64,000 bases of DNA. Source: RUG12461 sp045657665 (lineage in GTDB: Bacteria > Bacillota > Clostridia > Lachnospirales > Lachnospiraceae). The position numbers were made by a program, and so were the translations under genes. The notes beneath the pieces are model-generated. The model did no database searches. It was given only the letters and a program-made list of their open reading frames with translations, and had not been told where the DNA came from. How positions within the stretch are numbered: position 1 is the stretch's first letter; each line of letters begins with the position of its first letter. Of this stretch, positions 1 to 7,400 are shown piece after piece. The stretch is from contig JAZOTN010000038.1 of the NCBI GenBank assembly GCA_045657665.1, positions 124,001-188,000 on the forward strand, in the 5' to 3' direction.

Positions 1-83
1 AGTTCACATTACGGTGCAAAATTTCTCCTACGCATTGACATTCTCCTAAATTTTGATGCAATTCAGGAGAAAAGGTTCTTCGC

Positions 84-437
84 ATGGAAAGGCATACGAA
101 AAACTGGGATGTGATTATAAGGCTTTGTATCGCCGGTCATTTTTCCCTTTTGGAAGTTAATCGCGCGTTGAAGCTATACGGATTGAGCGAACTGTACGCA
201 AAGGAGCCGAGAGATGCTTGCATCATAGTTGCCCTCAATAATCGGATCTACGATCTTGGACAGATTGATGATATACTAACGGAGCACGGATTAACAAAAA
301 CACCTCAGAGAAAGAATAGATTACATAAAGTGATTTCCTCCACCATTTTGGTGGGGGTCTTTTATCGGCTCGTTTTCAGAATAGGTAGTGGATCCTTAGA
401 AATTGCTCAGTGCAAGACCCATTACGAAGATAACTGA
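84..437 (+). pseudogene. truncated HTH/regulator-like C-terminal fragment
   Basis: The first ~75 residues resemble the C-terminal part of Lachnospiraceae helix-turn-helix-type proteins: a repeated short-helix pattern with RDACIIVALNNRIYDLG and then DILTEHGL. The usual N-terminal portion is missing. The reading frame is closed by stops at about positions 36 and 54, just upstream of the first ATG, and nothing recognisable continues leftwards. From about residue 82 the frame runs through a terminator-like hairpin (337-357), and the last ~35 residues look like unselected read-through. I therefore call it a remnant. It could instead be a short expressed protein, since an AGGAG lies about 14 bases upstream of the ATG. 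The function is unknown. Confidence 0.45.
337..362 (+). terminator. intrinsic terminator-like hairpin
   Basis: CCTCCACC (337-344), loop ATTTT, GGTGGGGG (350-357): eight pairs including one T-G, followed by TCTTT. It lies inside the open frame of the truncated fragment, which suggests the original gene ended upstream of it. Confidence 0.55.
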
Positions 438-489
438 TAAGGAAAGTGCTGAATCCGTCATCTCGTTACAACCAGCCTTGCCTGTCAGC

Positions 490-518
490 TTGACATACAT
501 ACTGGAAACAGGCATATT
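490..518 (+). promoter_or_regulatory. promoter of the aldo/keto reductase gene
   Basis: TTGACA (490-495), 17-base spacer, CATATT (513-518), about 25 bases upstream of the AGGAGG ribosome-binding site. The -35 box is perfect and the -10 is weak. Confidence 0.55.
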
Positions 519-548
519 GTTACTATATCAAGACAGGAGGGTCGTGTT

Positions 549-1463
549 ATGGTAAAACGCAATTTGGGAAAAACAGGCTTTCAGGTGTCGGCAATCGGAT
601 TTGGAGGAGTGGTATCCTCACAGCATTTTGACAAGGCAGTGATGCCGGGAGACGGGCAGAAACAGTCGGATCAGGCGGTGGCCTGGGCGATCGAGCATGA
701 GATCAATTACTTTGATGTTGCTCCGGGGTACGGAGATGCGCAGCTTCTTATGGGAAATTCCCTGAAGCCATGGCGCAGCAGCGTTTATGTCGCGTGCAAA
801 ACCGCGCAGCGCAGAAGGAAGGAAGCGGAGCAGGAAATGGCGGAGTCTCTAAAACTGCTCCACATAGATTACTTTGATGTCTATCAGCTCCACGGACTGA
901 CAACCATGGAGGAACTGGAAACCTGCTTCGGTTCCGGCGGAACCATGGAACTTCTTGAGAGGATGAAGGAACAGGGAGATGCGAGGAAGATCGGCTTTAC
1001 GGCGCATAGTGAGCCTGTCGCGCTCCGGGCGCTGGAGCTTTATGATTTTGATACGGTGATGTTTCCGATCAACTGGCACATGAATATGGCTCACGGGATG
1101 GGGAGCCGGATCGCAAAGACCGTAAAGGAAAAAGGGATCGGACTTCTTGCGATCAAGTCAATGGTGGAAAAGGCTTGGGAGGAAGAAGAGCGTTATCAGT
1201 CCATTTATCCGAAATCCTGGTGTAAGCCGTTTTACCTCGGCCGTGATGAAGAGCTTCTGCTCGCGGCGATGAAATACACCCTGTCCTTTGGTGCGGATGT
1301 TCTTGTACCGCCGGGAAACTTTGATCATTTTCGGTTTGCGGTAGATCATATCGATGAAGTGATCCAAAACCCGCTTACGGATGAGGATGTGGCGCTCCTT
1401 AAAAACCACCTTCCTCAGGTCACCAATGATCCTTTTTATGATGAGGAGTGCTACATGGACTAA
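549..1463 (+). CDS. aldo/keto reductase family protein
   Basis: Soluble NAD(P)H-dependent aldo/keto reductase of about the usual size (304 residues). The family tetrad can be read in order: Asp and Tyr in YFDVAPGYGD near residues 56-62, Lys in ACKT near 80, and His in YQLHG near 115. The N-terminal RNLGKTGFQVSAIGFGG is typical of the group related to general-stress and oxidative aldo/keto reductases. The ATG is set by AGGAGG at 535-540. It has its own promoter and no obvious partner: the next gene is a broken symporter 43 bases away. The substrate is unknown. It lacks the C-terminal ferredoxin domain found in the second aldo/keto reductase of this window (47979-49160). Confidence 0.88.
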   Translation: MVKRNLGKTGFQVSAIGFGGVVSSQHFDKAVMPGDGQKQSDQAVAWAIEHEINYFDVAPGYGDAQLLMGNSLKPWRSSVYVACKTAQRRRKEAEQEMAESLKLLHIDYFDVYQLHGLTTMEELETCFGSGGTMELLERMKEQGDARKIGFTAHSEPVALRALELYDFDTVMFPINWHMNMAHGMGSRIAKTVKEKGIGLLAIKSMVEKAWEEEERYQSIYPKSWCKPFYLGRDEELLLAAMKYTLSFGADVLVPPGNFDHFRFAVDHIDEVIQNPLTDEDVALLKNHLPQVTNDPFYDEECYMD

Positions 1464-1506
1464 AAACTGATATGAAATAATTATTTGGAGAGAGAAGAAA
1501 AAGGAC

Positions 1507-2603
1507 ATGGAATCATTTACGAAAACGATTGAGAGCGTTAATTCGGCGGTCAACGGATTTGTTTGGGGACTGCCAATGCTTATTCTGCTGGTGGGAACCG
1601 GGATACTGATGACAATCCTGACAAAGGTGTTCCAGGTTACTCACTTTAAATACTGGGTTAAACACACCATCGGCGGAATCTTCTCGGACAAAAAAGTGAC
1701 CGCCCACACAGGGAAGAGCGATAAACAGATATCGCAGTTCCAGAGCCTTTGCACTGCGCTGGCCGCCACGATAGGAACAGGAAACATCGCGGGTGTCGCA
1801 GCGGCGATTGCTTCCGGAGGCCCGGGCGCGGTATTCTGGATGTGGATCGTGGCATTTTTCGGGACAATGACGAATTATTCGGAGAATGTCCTGGGGATCT
1901 ACTTCAGAAAAAGAAATGAGAAAAACGAGTGGTCCGGAGGAGCCATGTACTATCTTCGTGACGGCCTCGGCGCGAAAAAAGGATGCAAAAAACTGGGAGC
2001 GGTACTCGCGGTTTTGTTTTCCGTATTCTGCGTGATCGCATCCTTCGGGATCGGAAATATGAGCCAGGTTAATTCCATTGCGGTGAATATGAGCTCATCC
2101 TTTCATGTTCCGAGACTTGTCATGGGACTGATCCTGATGGCGGTTGCCGGCCTCATTATTCTGGGCGGGATCAAACGGATCGCCAGCGTCACGGAAAAAC
2201 TGGTGCCGTTCATGGCACTCGCCTATATCATCGGCGCGCTCATCGTTGTATTTGCTCATGTCGGACAGGTCCCGGCTGCTTTTACCGCAATCTTTAAGGG
2301 AGCCATTACGGGGCAAAGGGGTTTGAATATCTGTTCGGAACGAAAGCGGCCACGATCTACAAGGTCGTCTTTGTGGCTTTCATCGTCATCGGCGCCACGA
2401 TGGATTTGACGCTGGCGTGGGATCTTTCTGACACCTTTAACGGCCTTATGGCCATCCCCAACCTGATCGGTGTACTTTCGCTGTCGCCTCTTGTTATGAA
2501 GATCACGGCAAATTTCGTGAAGCGGAAGATTAAAAAGAAGGATGTAAAGCCCATGCTTTCCTGGCATGAAGATATTCAAAAGCAGCATGAGGCAGAACTG
2601 TAA
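1507..2603 (+). pseudogene. sodium:alanine/glycine symporter (AgcS family), internal deletion and frameshift
   Basis: The N-terminal 268 codons encode the first part of an AgcS/DAACS-type amino-acid:cation symporter (LCTALAATIGTGNIAGVA near residue 80, GGAMYYLRDGLG near 142, several membrane helices). At about 2306-2318 the frame changes. The next 96 codons, up to 2603, encode the usual C-terminal end, starting GFEYLFGTKAATIYK and ending with cytoplasmic NFVKRKIKKK. Family members have about 450-470 residues; here about 365 codons remain, so roughly 100 codons carrying the central helices are missing and the two halves are out of frame. ACGGGG at the junction fits both flanks, which suggests a deletion between short direct repeats. 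It is very unlikely to make a working transporter. An assembly collapse is the alternative. Confidence 0.85.
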
Positions 2604-2614
2604 AGCGAGCGGAA

Positions 2615-3502
2615 ATGAATCAAACTCTGGAAGAAACCATTAAAGAAATCTATGGAAGCAGCGTAACGGTCACGGACCGGCAAGCTGCGTACGGCGGAGA
2701 TATCAATGCATCTTCGCTCCTTATCCTTTCGGATGGGAGCAAAGTGTTTTTAAAGGAAAACTCCGGGAAGCCCGCTGACTTTTTTACGGCGGAAGAGGAG
2801 GGACTGAAGGCGATTGCGGCCACGGGAGCGATTCCCTGTGCGCATGTGATCGGCAGCGGACGGGACGGAAATACGTCTTTTCTTCTGCTGGAGTATATCG
2901 AGAGCGGGAACAGAAAGAGATCCTTTTTTGAGACGCTCGGAAGAGAACTGGCGCAGATGCACATGGCGGATACATCGGCGTTTTTGAGAGGCGGAAAATA
3001 CGGATTTCATTGTGACAATTATATCGGAGCCACGCGGCAGATCAATACACCGGGCGGGACATGGATTGATTTCTTCCGGACGAACCGTCTTGAGGTGCAG
3101 TTTCGGATGGCATGGGATTATTTCGATCCGCGCACACGCTCACGGATAGGGTCACTGCTGGATCGTCTGGATCATTTTCTGATCGAACCGGTACGTCCGT
3201 CCCTGCTGCATGGAGACCTCTGGGGTGGAAATTTTATGGTCGGGAGTGAAGGCGATCCAGTGCTCATAGATCCCGCGGTATATGTGGGAAACGCAGAGGC
3301 CGATATCGCCATGACAGAGCTGTTTGGCGGCTTTTCGCCGTTCTTCTATGATGCATACAGGTCGGTTTTCCCGTTTGAACCGGGGTATGCGGAGCGGAAG
3401 GAGCTTTATAATCTTTATCATCTCCTGAACCATCTGAACCTGTTCGGCACATCCTATCTGGGCAGTGTGGTAGGGATTGCGGCACGCTACGGGGCGTCCT
3501 GA
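2615..3502 (+). CDS. fructosamine kinase family protein
   Basis: 295 residues, the usual length of the fructosamine/ketosamine-3-kinase family, an aminoglycoside-phosphotransferase-like fold that phosphorylates sugar-modified (glycated) amines. The catalytic loop LLHGDLWGGNF lies near residues 197-207, followed by the metal-binding DPAVYVGNAEADIAMTELF near 219-237. An ATP-binding lysine is probably the one in KVFLKEN near residue 46. It starts 11 bases after the symporter remnant, with GAGCGGAA just ahead of the ATG, so it probably shared the symporter transcript. The substrate is not determined; deglycation repair is the family expectation. Confidence 0.85.
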   Translation: MNQTLEETIKEIYGSSVTVTDRQAAYGGDINASSLLILSDGSKVFLKENSGKPADFFTAEEEGLKAIAATGAIPCAHVIGSGRDGNTSFLLLEYIESGNRKRSFFETLGRELAQMHMADTSAFLRGGKYGFHCDNYIGATRQINTPGGTWIDFFRTNRLEVQFRMAWDYFDPRTRSRIGSLLDRLDHFLIEPVRPSLLHGDLWGGNFMVGSEGDPVLIDPAVYVGNAEADIAMTELFGGFSPFFYDAYRSVFPFEPGYAERKELYNLYHLLNHLNLFGTSYLGSVVGIAARYGAS

Positions 3503-3546
3503 AAGGATGGGGCAGGCGAGAAGCAGTATATATTTAACGCAGATAC

Positions 3547-3574
3547 TTGACTTTTGACGTGGGTATCATACAAT
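3547..3574 (+). promoter_or_regulatory. promoter of the zinc-ribbon protein/helicase genes
   Basis: TTGACT (3547-3552), 16-base spacer, TACAAT (3569-3574), about 30 bases before the TAGGAGG ribosome-binding site at 3599-3605. Confidence 0.6.
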
Positions 3575-3611
3575 TATTTCAGATTATGCATACAGTTTAG
3601 GAGGTAACATC

Positions 3612-4337
3612 ATGGCATTTTGTGAGAATTGCGGAACACAGATTCCGGAGGGACAGAATTTCTGCCCGAACTGTGGGACGCCGGTAAAGGCACCGGAAGC
3701 GCCCGCAAACCAGCCGGCGGAAGAGCAGAGCAGCGCTATCCCTCAGCCGGCAGAGACAGAGAGCAGCACAGAGCAGAATGTGCAGCCGGCAATGACAGGG
3801 GAAAACGCAGAGCAGAATATGCAGCCGGCAGATCTGCAGCCCCAGGGGCAGCAGCCGATCCCCCAGTATACGGCGCCTCAGCCCGGAAATACTCCTCAGG
3901 AGCCGAATTCCGGGAAACCGTTCTTTGTCACCAGCCTTGTACTCGGTATCGTTTCACTGGTTCTGGCGCTTTTCCCGCTCGGCATGGCTTCAATCATTCC
4001 GCTGATTGCCGGTGTGGTTGGTATTATCATGTTCGCAGTAGGTAAGAAGAGAGGACAGCGTTCGGGAGTCGGAACAGCCGGTCTTGTGACGTCCATTATC
4101 GGTGTCATACTCGCCGGGATTACTTTTGTCGCTTGTGTTGCATGTGCAGGCGTCGCAGGATGTGGCGGCAGGATGGTCGGTCATGCGGTAGAAAATGCGC
4201 TTGACGGAGCAACGAGAGAGTTCGCACAGGATTACAGCCAGGACCTGGATGAGTACAGCGATGAGATCGGGAAGGCTCTTGAGGAATACGGCGATGATTT
4301 CGGCGATATAATAAAGGAATTCGGTGACTCGCTGTAA
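3612..4337 (+). CDS. zinc-ribbon, DUF4190-like membrane protein
   Basis: 241 residues. An N-terminal zinc ribbon with Cys4, Cys7, Cys18 and Cys21 is followed by a Pro/Gln/Glu-rich low-complexity linker (about 25-95). Next come hydrophobic segments near 100-140 (PFFVTSLVLGIVSLVLALF and a second helix) and 148-178, and finally a strongly acidic tail rich in Asp, Glu and Tyr. The pattern is that of the DUF4190-type membrane proteins common in Clostridia, whose role is unknown. The GKKRGQRSG loop between hydrophobic segments is cytoplasmic by the positive-inside rule. The start is fixed by AGGAGGTAAC seven bases upstream. The helicase gene begins 8 bases after the stop, so the two are probably cotranscribed. 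Confidence 0.8.
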   Translation: MAFCENCGTQIPEGQNFCPNCGTPVKAPEAPANQPAEEQSSAIPQPAETESSTEQNVQPAMTGENAEQNMQPADLQPQGQQPIPQYTAPQPGNTPQEPNSGKPFFVTSLVLGIVSLVLALFPLGMASIIPLIAGVVGIIMFAVGKKRGQRSGVGTAGLVTSIIGVILAGITFVACVACAGVAGCGGRMVGHAVENALDGATREFAQDYSQDLDEYSDEIGKALEEYGDDFGDIIKEFGDSL

Positions 4338-4345
4338 GATAAAAC

Positions 4346-6460
4346 ATGGCTAAACGAAGAAGAGGCAACGGAAAGCGAAAAGCAAGGGAGACAGCGGCGC
4401 GGATTCCGGAAAAGGAACTCTTTGAGACGTTTGAAGCAAACAGGGAACGGATCAGGGAAAAGGCAGTCCGTAAGATCGTAAAGGATCTGGAAACGAATCC
4501 GCAGAGGTGGCCGATGCCGGCGCCATATGACGAATCGGTCACCATTCGCGCAAAGCTGCATGCGGCGCTGATCGATGATTTTTGTTTCCACTATGCGAAG
4601 CGCATTGACGCGGGAAGCATTATGCGGTCGCTCGGAGTGGAGCATAAACCCTTCCATCTGTTTGTTGCGAGAGAGCTTTCCGATACGCCGGTTTACAAAG
4701 AAACCTGTAAAAAAACGGGGAGCCCGAGGCTGACGGAGACAGCGATATCTATCCTGCTCCGGGACAGCGGGCTCTCCGCTTTTCTGTATACCCAGGTCAT
4801 GGATTCCATGCGGCCGGAGGTGGTGGCGCGGGCGCTTTCCAAAAATCCGAGGTACGAGCGGACGGTTCGGCCCGTACTCCGAAAAATGGAGGCATGGGCG
4901 GCGCTTTCCGCGGATTTCCGCAAGTCCACACCGGACAATTATGCACTGTTCTTTCCCGAGGCACGCGGGATGCGGCGCCATTTTGTGTTGCATCTCGGAC
5001 CGACCAATTCCGGGAAAACCTATGAAGCAGTGAAGCGGCTGGAGGAAGCGGAAAGCGGGGTATATCTGGCACCGCTCCGGCTGCTTGCGTATGAACAGTT
5101 TGATCGCATTAACCGTGACGGTGTGTATTGTTCCATGATCACCGGTGAGGAACGGATTCTTGTGGATGGCGCACTTCATCAGTCCTCAACGATCGAAATG
5201 TGGAATCCCTCTGCTACTTATGAGGTTGCGGTAATCGACGAGGGGCAGATGATCGCGGACCGCGACCGCGGGAGTGCGTGGACAAATGCGATCCTTGGTG
5301 TTCAGGCAAAGGAGGTTTATGTCTGTGCGTCACCGGACGCGAAGGGGTGTCTGATCCGCATGATCAAGTCTTGCGGCGATACATTCGAGATCGTGAACCA
5401 TGAGAGGAAAACTCCGCTGGAGATGGATCACAGGACGTTTTCATTTCCGGAGGATGTGGAAGACGGAGATGCACTCATCGTTTTCAGCCGGAGAGATGTA
5501 CATGGCGTTGCAGCGGATCTGAAGCGTGCGGACATTTCATGCAGCATTATTTACGGGGCACTGCCTTATGATGTAAGACATAAGGAAGCAGAACGCTTTG
5601 CGAGAGGTGAAACGAAGGTTGTCGTTGCGACAGATGCCATCGGGATGGGAATGAACCTGCCGATCCGGCGGGTGGTGTTTTTGCAGAAGGACAAATTTGA
5701 CGGAAAGATCACGCGGTCGCTCTCCGCATCGGAGGTAAAACAGATCGCAGGACGCGCCGGGCGCTTCGGGATCTACGATACCGGATATGTGCAGAGCTTT
5801 GAGGAAAATGAAGAGATTGAAAGACTGCTTCAGGCAAGACTCCGGCCGATCGAAAAAGCCGTGATCGGGATCCCGGCGGATTTCTTCTGGAGGGATGGCA
5901 ACATCTCCGATATCCTGAGAGTCTGGGATGAACTGCCTGCGACGCAGGATTATGATAAGGGCGATATCGAAGAAAAGATCAGGATCGCGGAGGACCTGGA
6001 GAATATCGCGGAGGAGAAGGAGCTGGTCTATCAGTTTACGAAGTTTTCCGTGGATCGCGATGACCGTGAGACCTATGGCCTTTTAAAAACGTTTTTCAGG
6101 ATGAAGAGCGCTGACGTCCGGCCGGATGTGGAGAGCCCATTTTACCGCTACGATCCGAAAAAGATCGATATTACTCCGGAGAATGCGCAGGAACTGGAGA
6201 CCATGTATCGCGTGTTTGATTTCCTCTATGCGTATTCCGTGATCTATGAGGATGAAGAAGTCCTTGAGAAGATTCTGAAGCGAAAAAGAGAGATCTCGGA
6301 TGCATTGATGCAGATCCTGGAGAACGGGTATGTTGCCAGAAGCTGCAAGTGCTGCGGGAAAAAACTGGCGTGGAATTATCCGTACGGTCTTTGCGAGAGA
6401 TGCTTCCGCACCGGAGGGGCGGCTTCAAACCACAGAAATAATAAAGGGAAACGCGGATAG
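4346..6460 (+). CDS. Suv3-like DExH-box RNA helicase
   Basis: 704-residue superfamily 2 helicase resembling the mitochondrial Suv3 (SUPV3L1) group. Walker A GPTNSGKT is at 218-225. The DExH-equivalent motif reads DEGQ at 298-301, as in Suv3-type enzymes. Domain 2 carries VVVATDAIGMGMNLP and QIAGRAGRFG near 430 and 472. The first ~200 residues are a helical, basic region and the extreme C-terminus has a four-cysteine zinc finger (CKCCGKK and LCERCF). Suv3 enzymes unwind RNA during decay, in mitochondria together with a 3'-5' exonuclease. No exonuclease gene is adjacent here, so the bacterial role is inference. The TAG stop lies within a terminator hairpin. Confidence 0.82.
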   Translation: MAKRRRGNGKRKARETAARIPEKELFETFEANRERIREKAVRKIVKDLETNPQRWPMPAPYDESVTIRAKLHAALIDDFCFHYAKRIDAGSIMRSLGVEHKPFHLFVARELSDTPVYKETCKKTGSPRLTETAISILLRDSGLSAFLYTQVMDSMRPEVVARALSKNPRYERTVRPVLRKMEAWAALSADFRKSTPDNYALFFPEARGMRRHFVLHLGPTNSGKTYEAVKRLEEAESGVYLAPLRLLAYEQFDRINRDGVYCSMITGEERILVDGALHQSSTIEMWNPSATYEVAVIDEGQMIADRDRGSAWTNAILGVQAKEVYVCASPDAKGCLIRMIKSCGDTFEIVNHERKTPLEMDHRTFSFPEDVEDGDALIVFSRRDVHGVAADLKRADISCSIIYGALPYDVRHKEAERFARGETKVVVATDAIGMGMNLPIRRVVFLQKDKFDGKITRSLSASEVKQIAGRAGRFGIYDTGYVQSFEENEEIERLLQARLRPIEKAVIGIPADFFWRDGNISDILRVWDELPATQDYDKGDIEEKIRIAEDLENIAEEKELVYQFTKFSVDRDDRETYGLLKTFFRMKSADVRPDVESPFYRYDPKKIDITPENAQELETMYRVFDFLYAYSVIYEDEEVLEKILKRKREISDALMQILENGYVARSCKCCGKKLAWNYPYGLCERCFRTGGAASNHRNNKGKRG

Positions 6461-6470
6461 CGTTTCCCTT
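6444..6470. terminator. bidirectional terminator, helicase / SIMPL gene
   Basis: AAGGGAAACGC (6444-6454), loop GGATA, GCGTTTCCCTT (6460-6470): a perfect 11-pair stem with a T-rich tail on both strands. The helicase stop codon (6458-6460) is inside it. It serves two converging genes. Confidence 0.85.
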
Positions 6471-6498
6471 TTCTTTCGCCTTTTTCAGGCGGTAAATC

Positions 6499-7257
6499 CT
6501 ATTTCAGAGAATACTCAAGGCGTACCGTGATGGTAGCGGTTTTCTGCCGGGAACTCGTGTCATAGTAGCCGTCATAAGTGTAGTCGGAAGTTCCGGTATT
6601 TGCTGCCGTGATCTGGAAGACACCGAGATTGGAATTTGCGAGACCACCGATACGTGCGCCGGATTCGGATGCAATGATGCGGATACGCTGACGGGCGTTT
6701 TCCGTAGCCTTGTCAATGAGGTCAAGCTTGACATCATCAAGAGTAGTGCAGTAGTACTCCGGTGAATAGGAGTCAAACTCCACGCCGGAATCCAGCAGGC
6801 TTGAAATGTCACGGGAGATCTTTTCCACGGCATCGATATTTGAGGAGCTGACAACCACACCCTGCTGCAGCGTGTAGCCGACGAGACGGCTGGAAAGCAT
6901 GTTCCCGTAATCATCGTATTCATAATCGTAGTTTTCGTTAATGTCCACGGAATTGAACACGATCTCATCGGAAGAGATGCCGTTGTCTTTCAGATAATCA
7001 TCGACAAGAGAGGCTTCTTTTTTGATCTTGTCGTAAGCAGCTTTGCTCGTGGAAGCGGTAGAAGTGAAGTAACCTCTCCAGACGACCAGGTCGGAATCAA
7101 AATCTACGCTGGCAGAGCCGGTAGCTGCGATGGTGTGGCCCGCCTGCTTTTTGTATGAGAGAAAACCGCAGACCAGGATTGCACAGCAGCTGACCATGGC
7201 TGCCGCAAAGATCGCTGCGGAAAGAATGCTTTTTTTCATGTCGTTTTTCTGTTCCAT
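6499..7257 (-). CDS. SIMPL (DUF541) domain protein, membrane-anchored
   Basis: 252 residues from the ATG at 7257, chosen because AAAGGAG lies 9 bases upstream; the frame is open further upstream but without family similarity. Residues 8-32 form a transmembrane or signal segment. The rest is a SIMPL/DUF541 domain (YggE/BP26 family): an early IAATGSASVDFDSDLVVWRG strand and the periodic helix-strand pattern ending in TATITVRLEYSL. The domain is expected outside the membrane. Members are linked to oxidative-stress tolerance or form channel-like oligomers in other bacteria; the function here is open. It is monocistronic, transcribed divergently from addB and convergent with the helicase. Confidence 0.8.
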   Translation of the reverse strand: MEQKNDMKKSILSAAIFAAAMVSCCAILVCGFLSYKKQAGHTIAATGSASVDFDSDLVVWRGYFTSTASTSKAAYDKIKKEASLVDDYLKDNGISSDEIVFNSVDINENYDYEYDDYGNMLSSRLVGYTLQQGVVVSSSNIDAVEKISRDISSLLDSGVEFDSYSPEYYCTTLDDVKLDLIDKATENARQRIRIIASESGARIGGLANSNLGVFQITAANTGTSDYTYDGYYDTSSRQKTATITVRLEYSLK

Positions 7258-7345
7258 CTTTGAAACTCCTTTCATGCCTGAAAAATGGGTGAAATGCTCA
7301 TGAGGGCATTTCTTCGACGGAGGTATGGATCCGTCCTCTTCTACT

Positions 7346-7373
7346 ATATTACAACACAAAGAGGGATTGTAAA
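7346..7373 (-). promoter_or_regulatory. promoter of the SIMPL gene
   Basis: Read on the reverse strand: TTTACA (7373-7368), 16-base spacer, TAATAT (7351-7346). The -35 box is the same DNA as the -35 of the opposing addB promoter, so the two promoters are back to back and may compete. Confidence 0.5.
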
Positions 7374-7394
7374 AGTGTTATTTTAAGATACAAT
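7367..7394 (+). promoter_or_regulatory. addB operon promoter, predicted leaderless start
   Basis: TTGTAA (7367-7372), 16-base spacer, TACAAT (7389-7394). Only six bases separate the -10 box from the addB ATG at 7401, and there is no Shine-Dalgarno in between, so transcription should start at or next to the start codon. Confidence 0.5.
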
Positions 7395-7400
7395 AATCTT

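Noticed and set aside
2296..2420. Programmed frameshift in the symporter
   Set aside because: About 100 codons of the family sequence are missing at the junction, so a simple frame shift cannot restore the protein, and no slippery site is present.
2373..2603. Separate small membrane protein gene downstream of the symporter
   Set aside because: It is the out-of-frame C-terminal end of the same AgcS transporter, not an independent gene.
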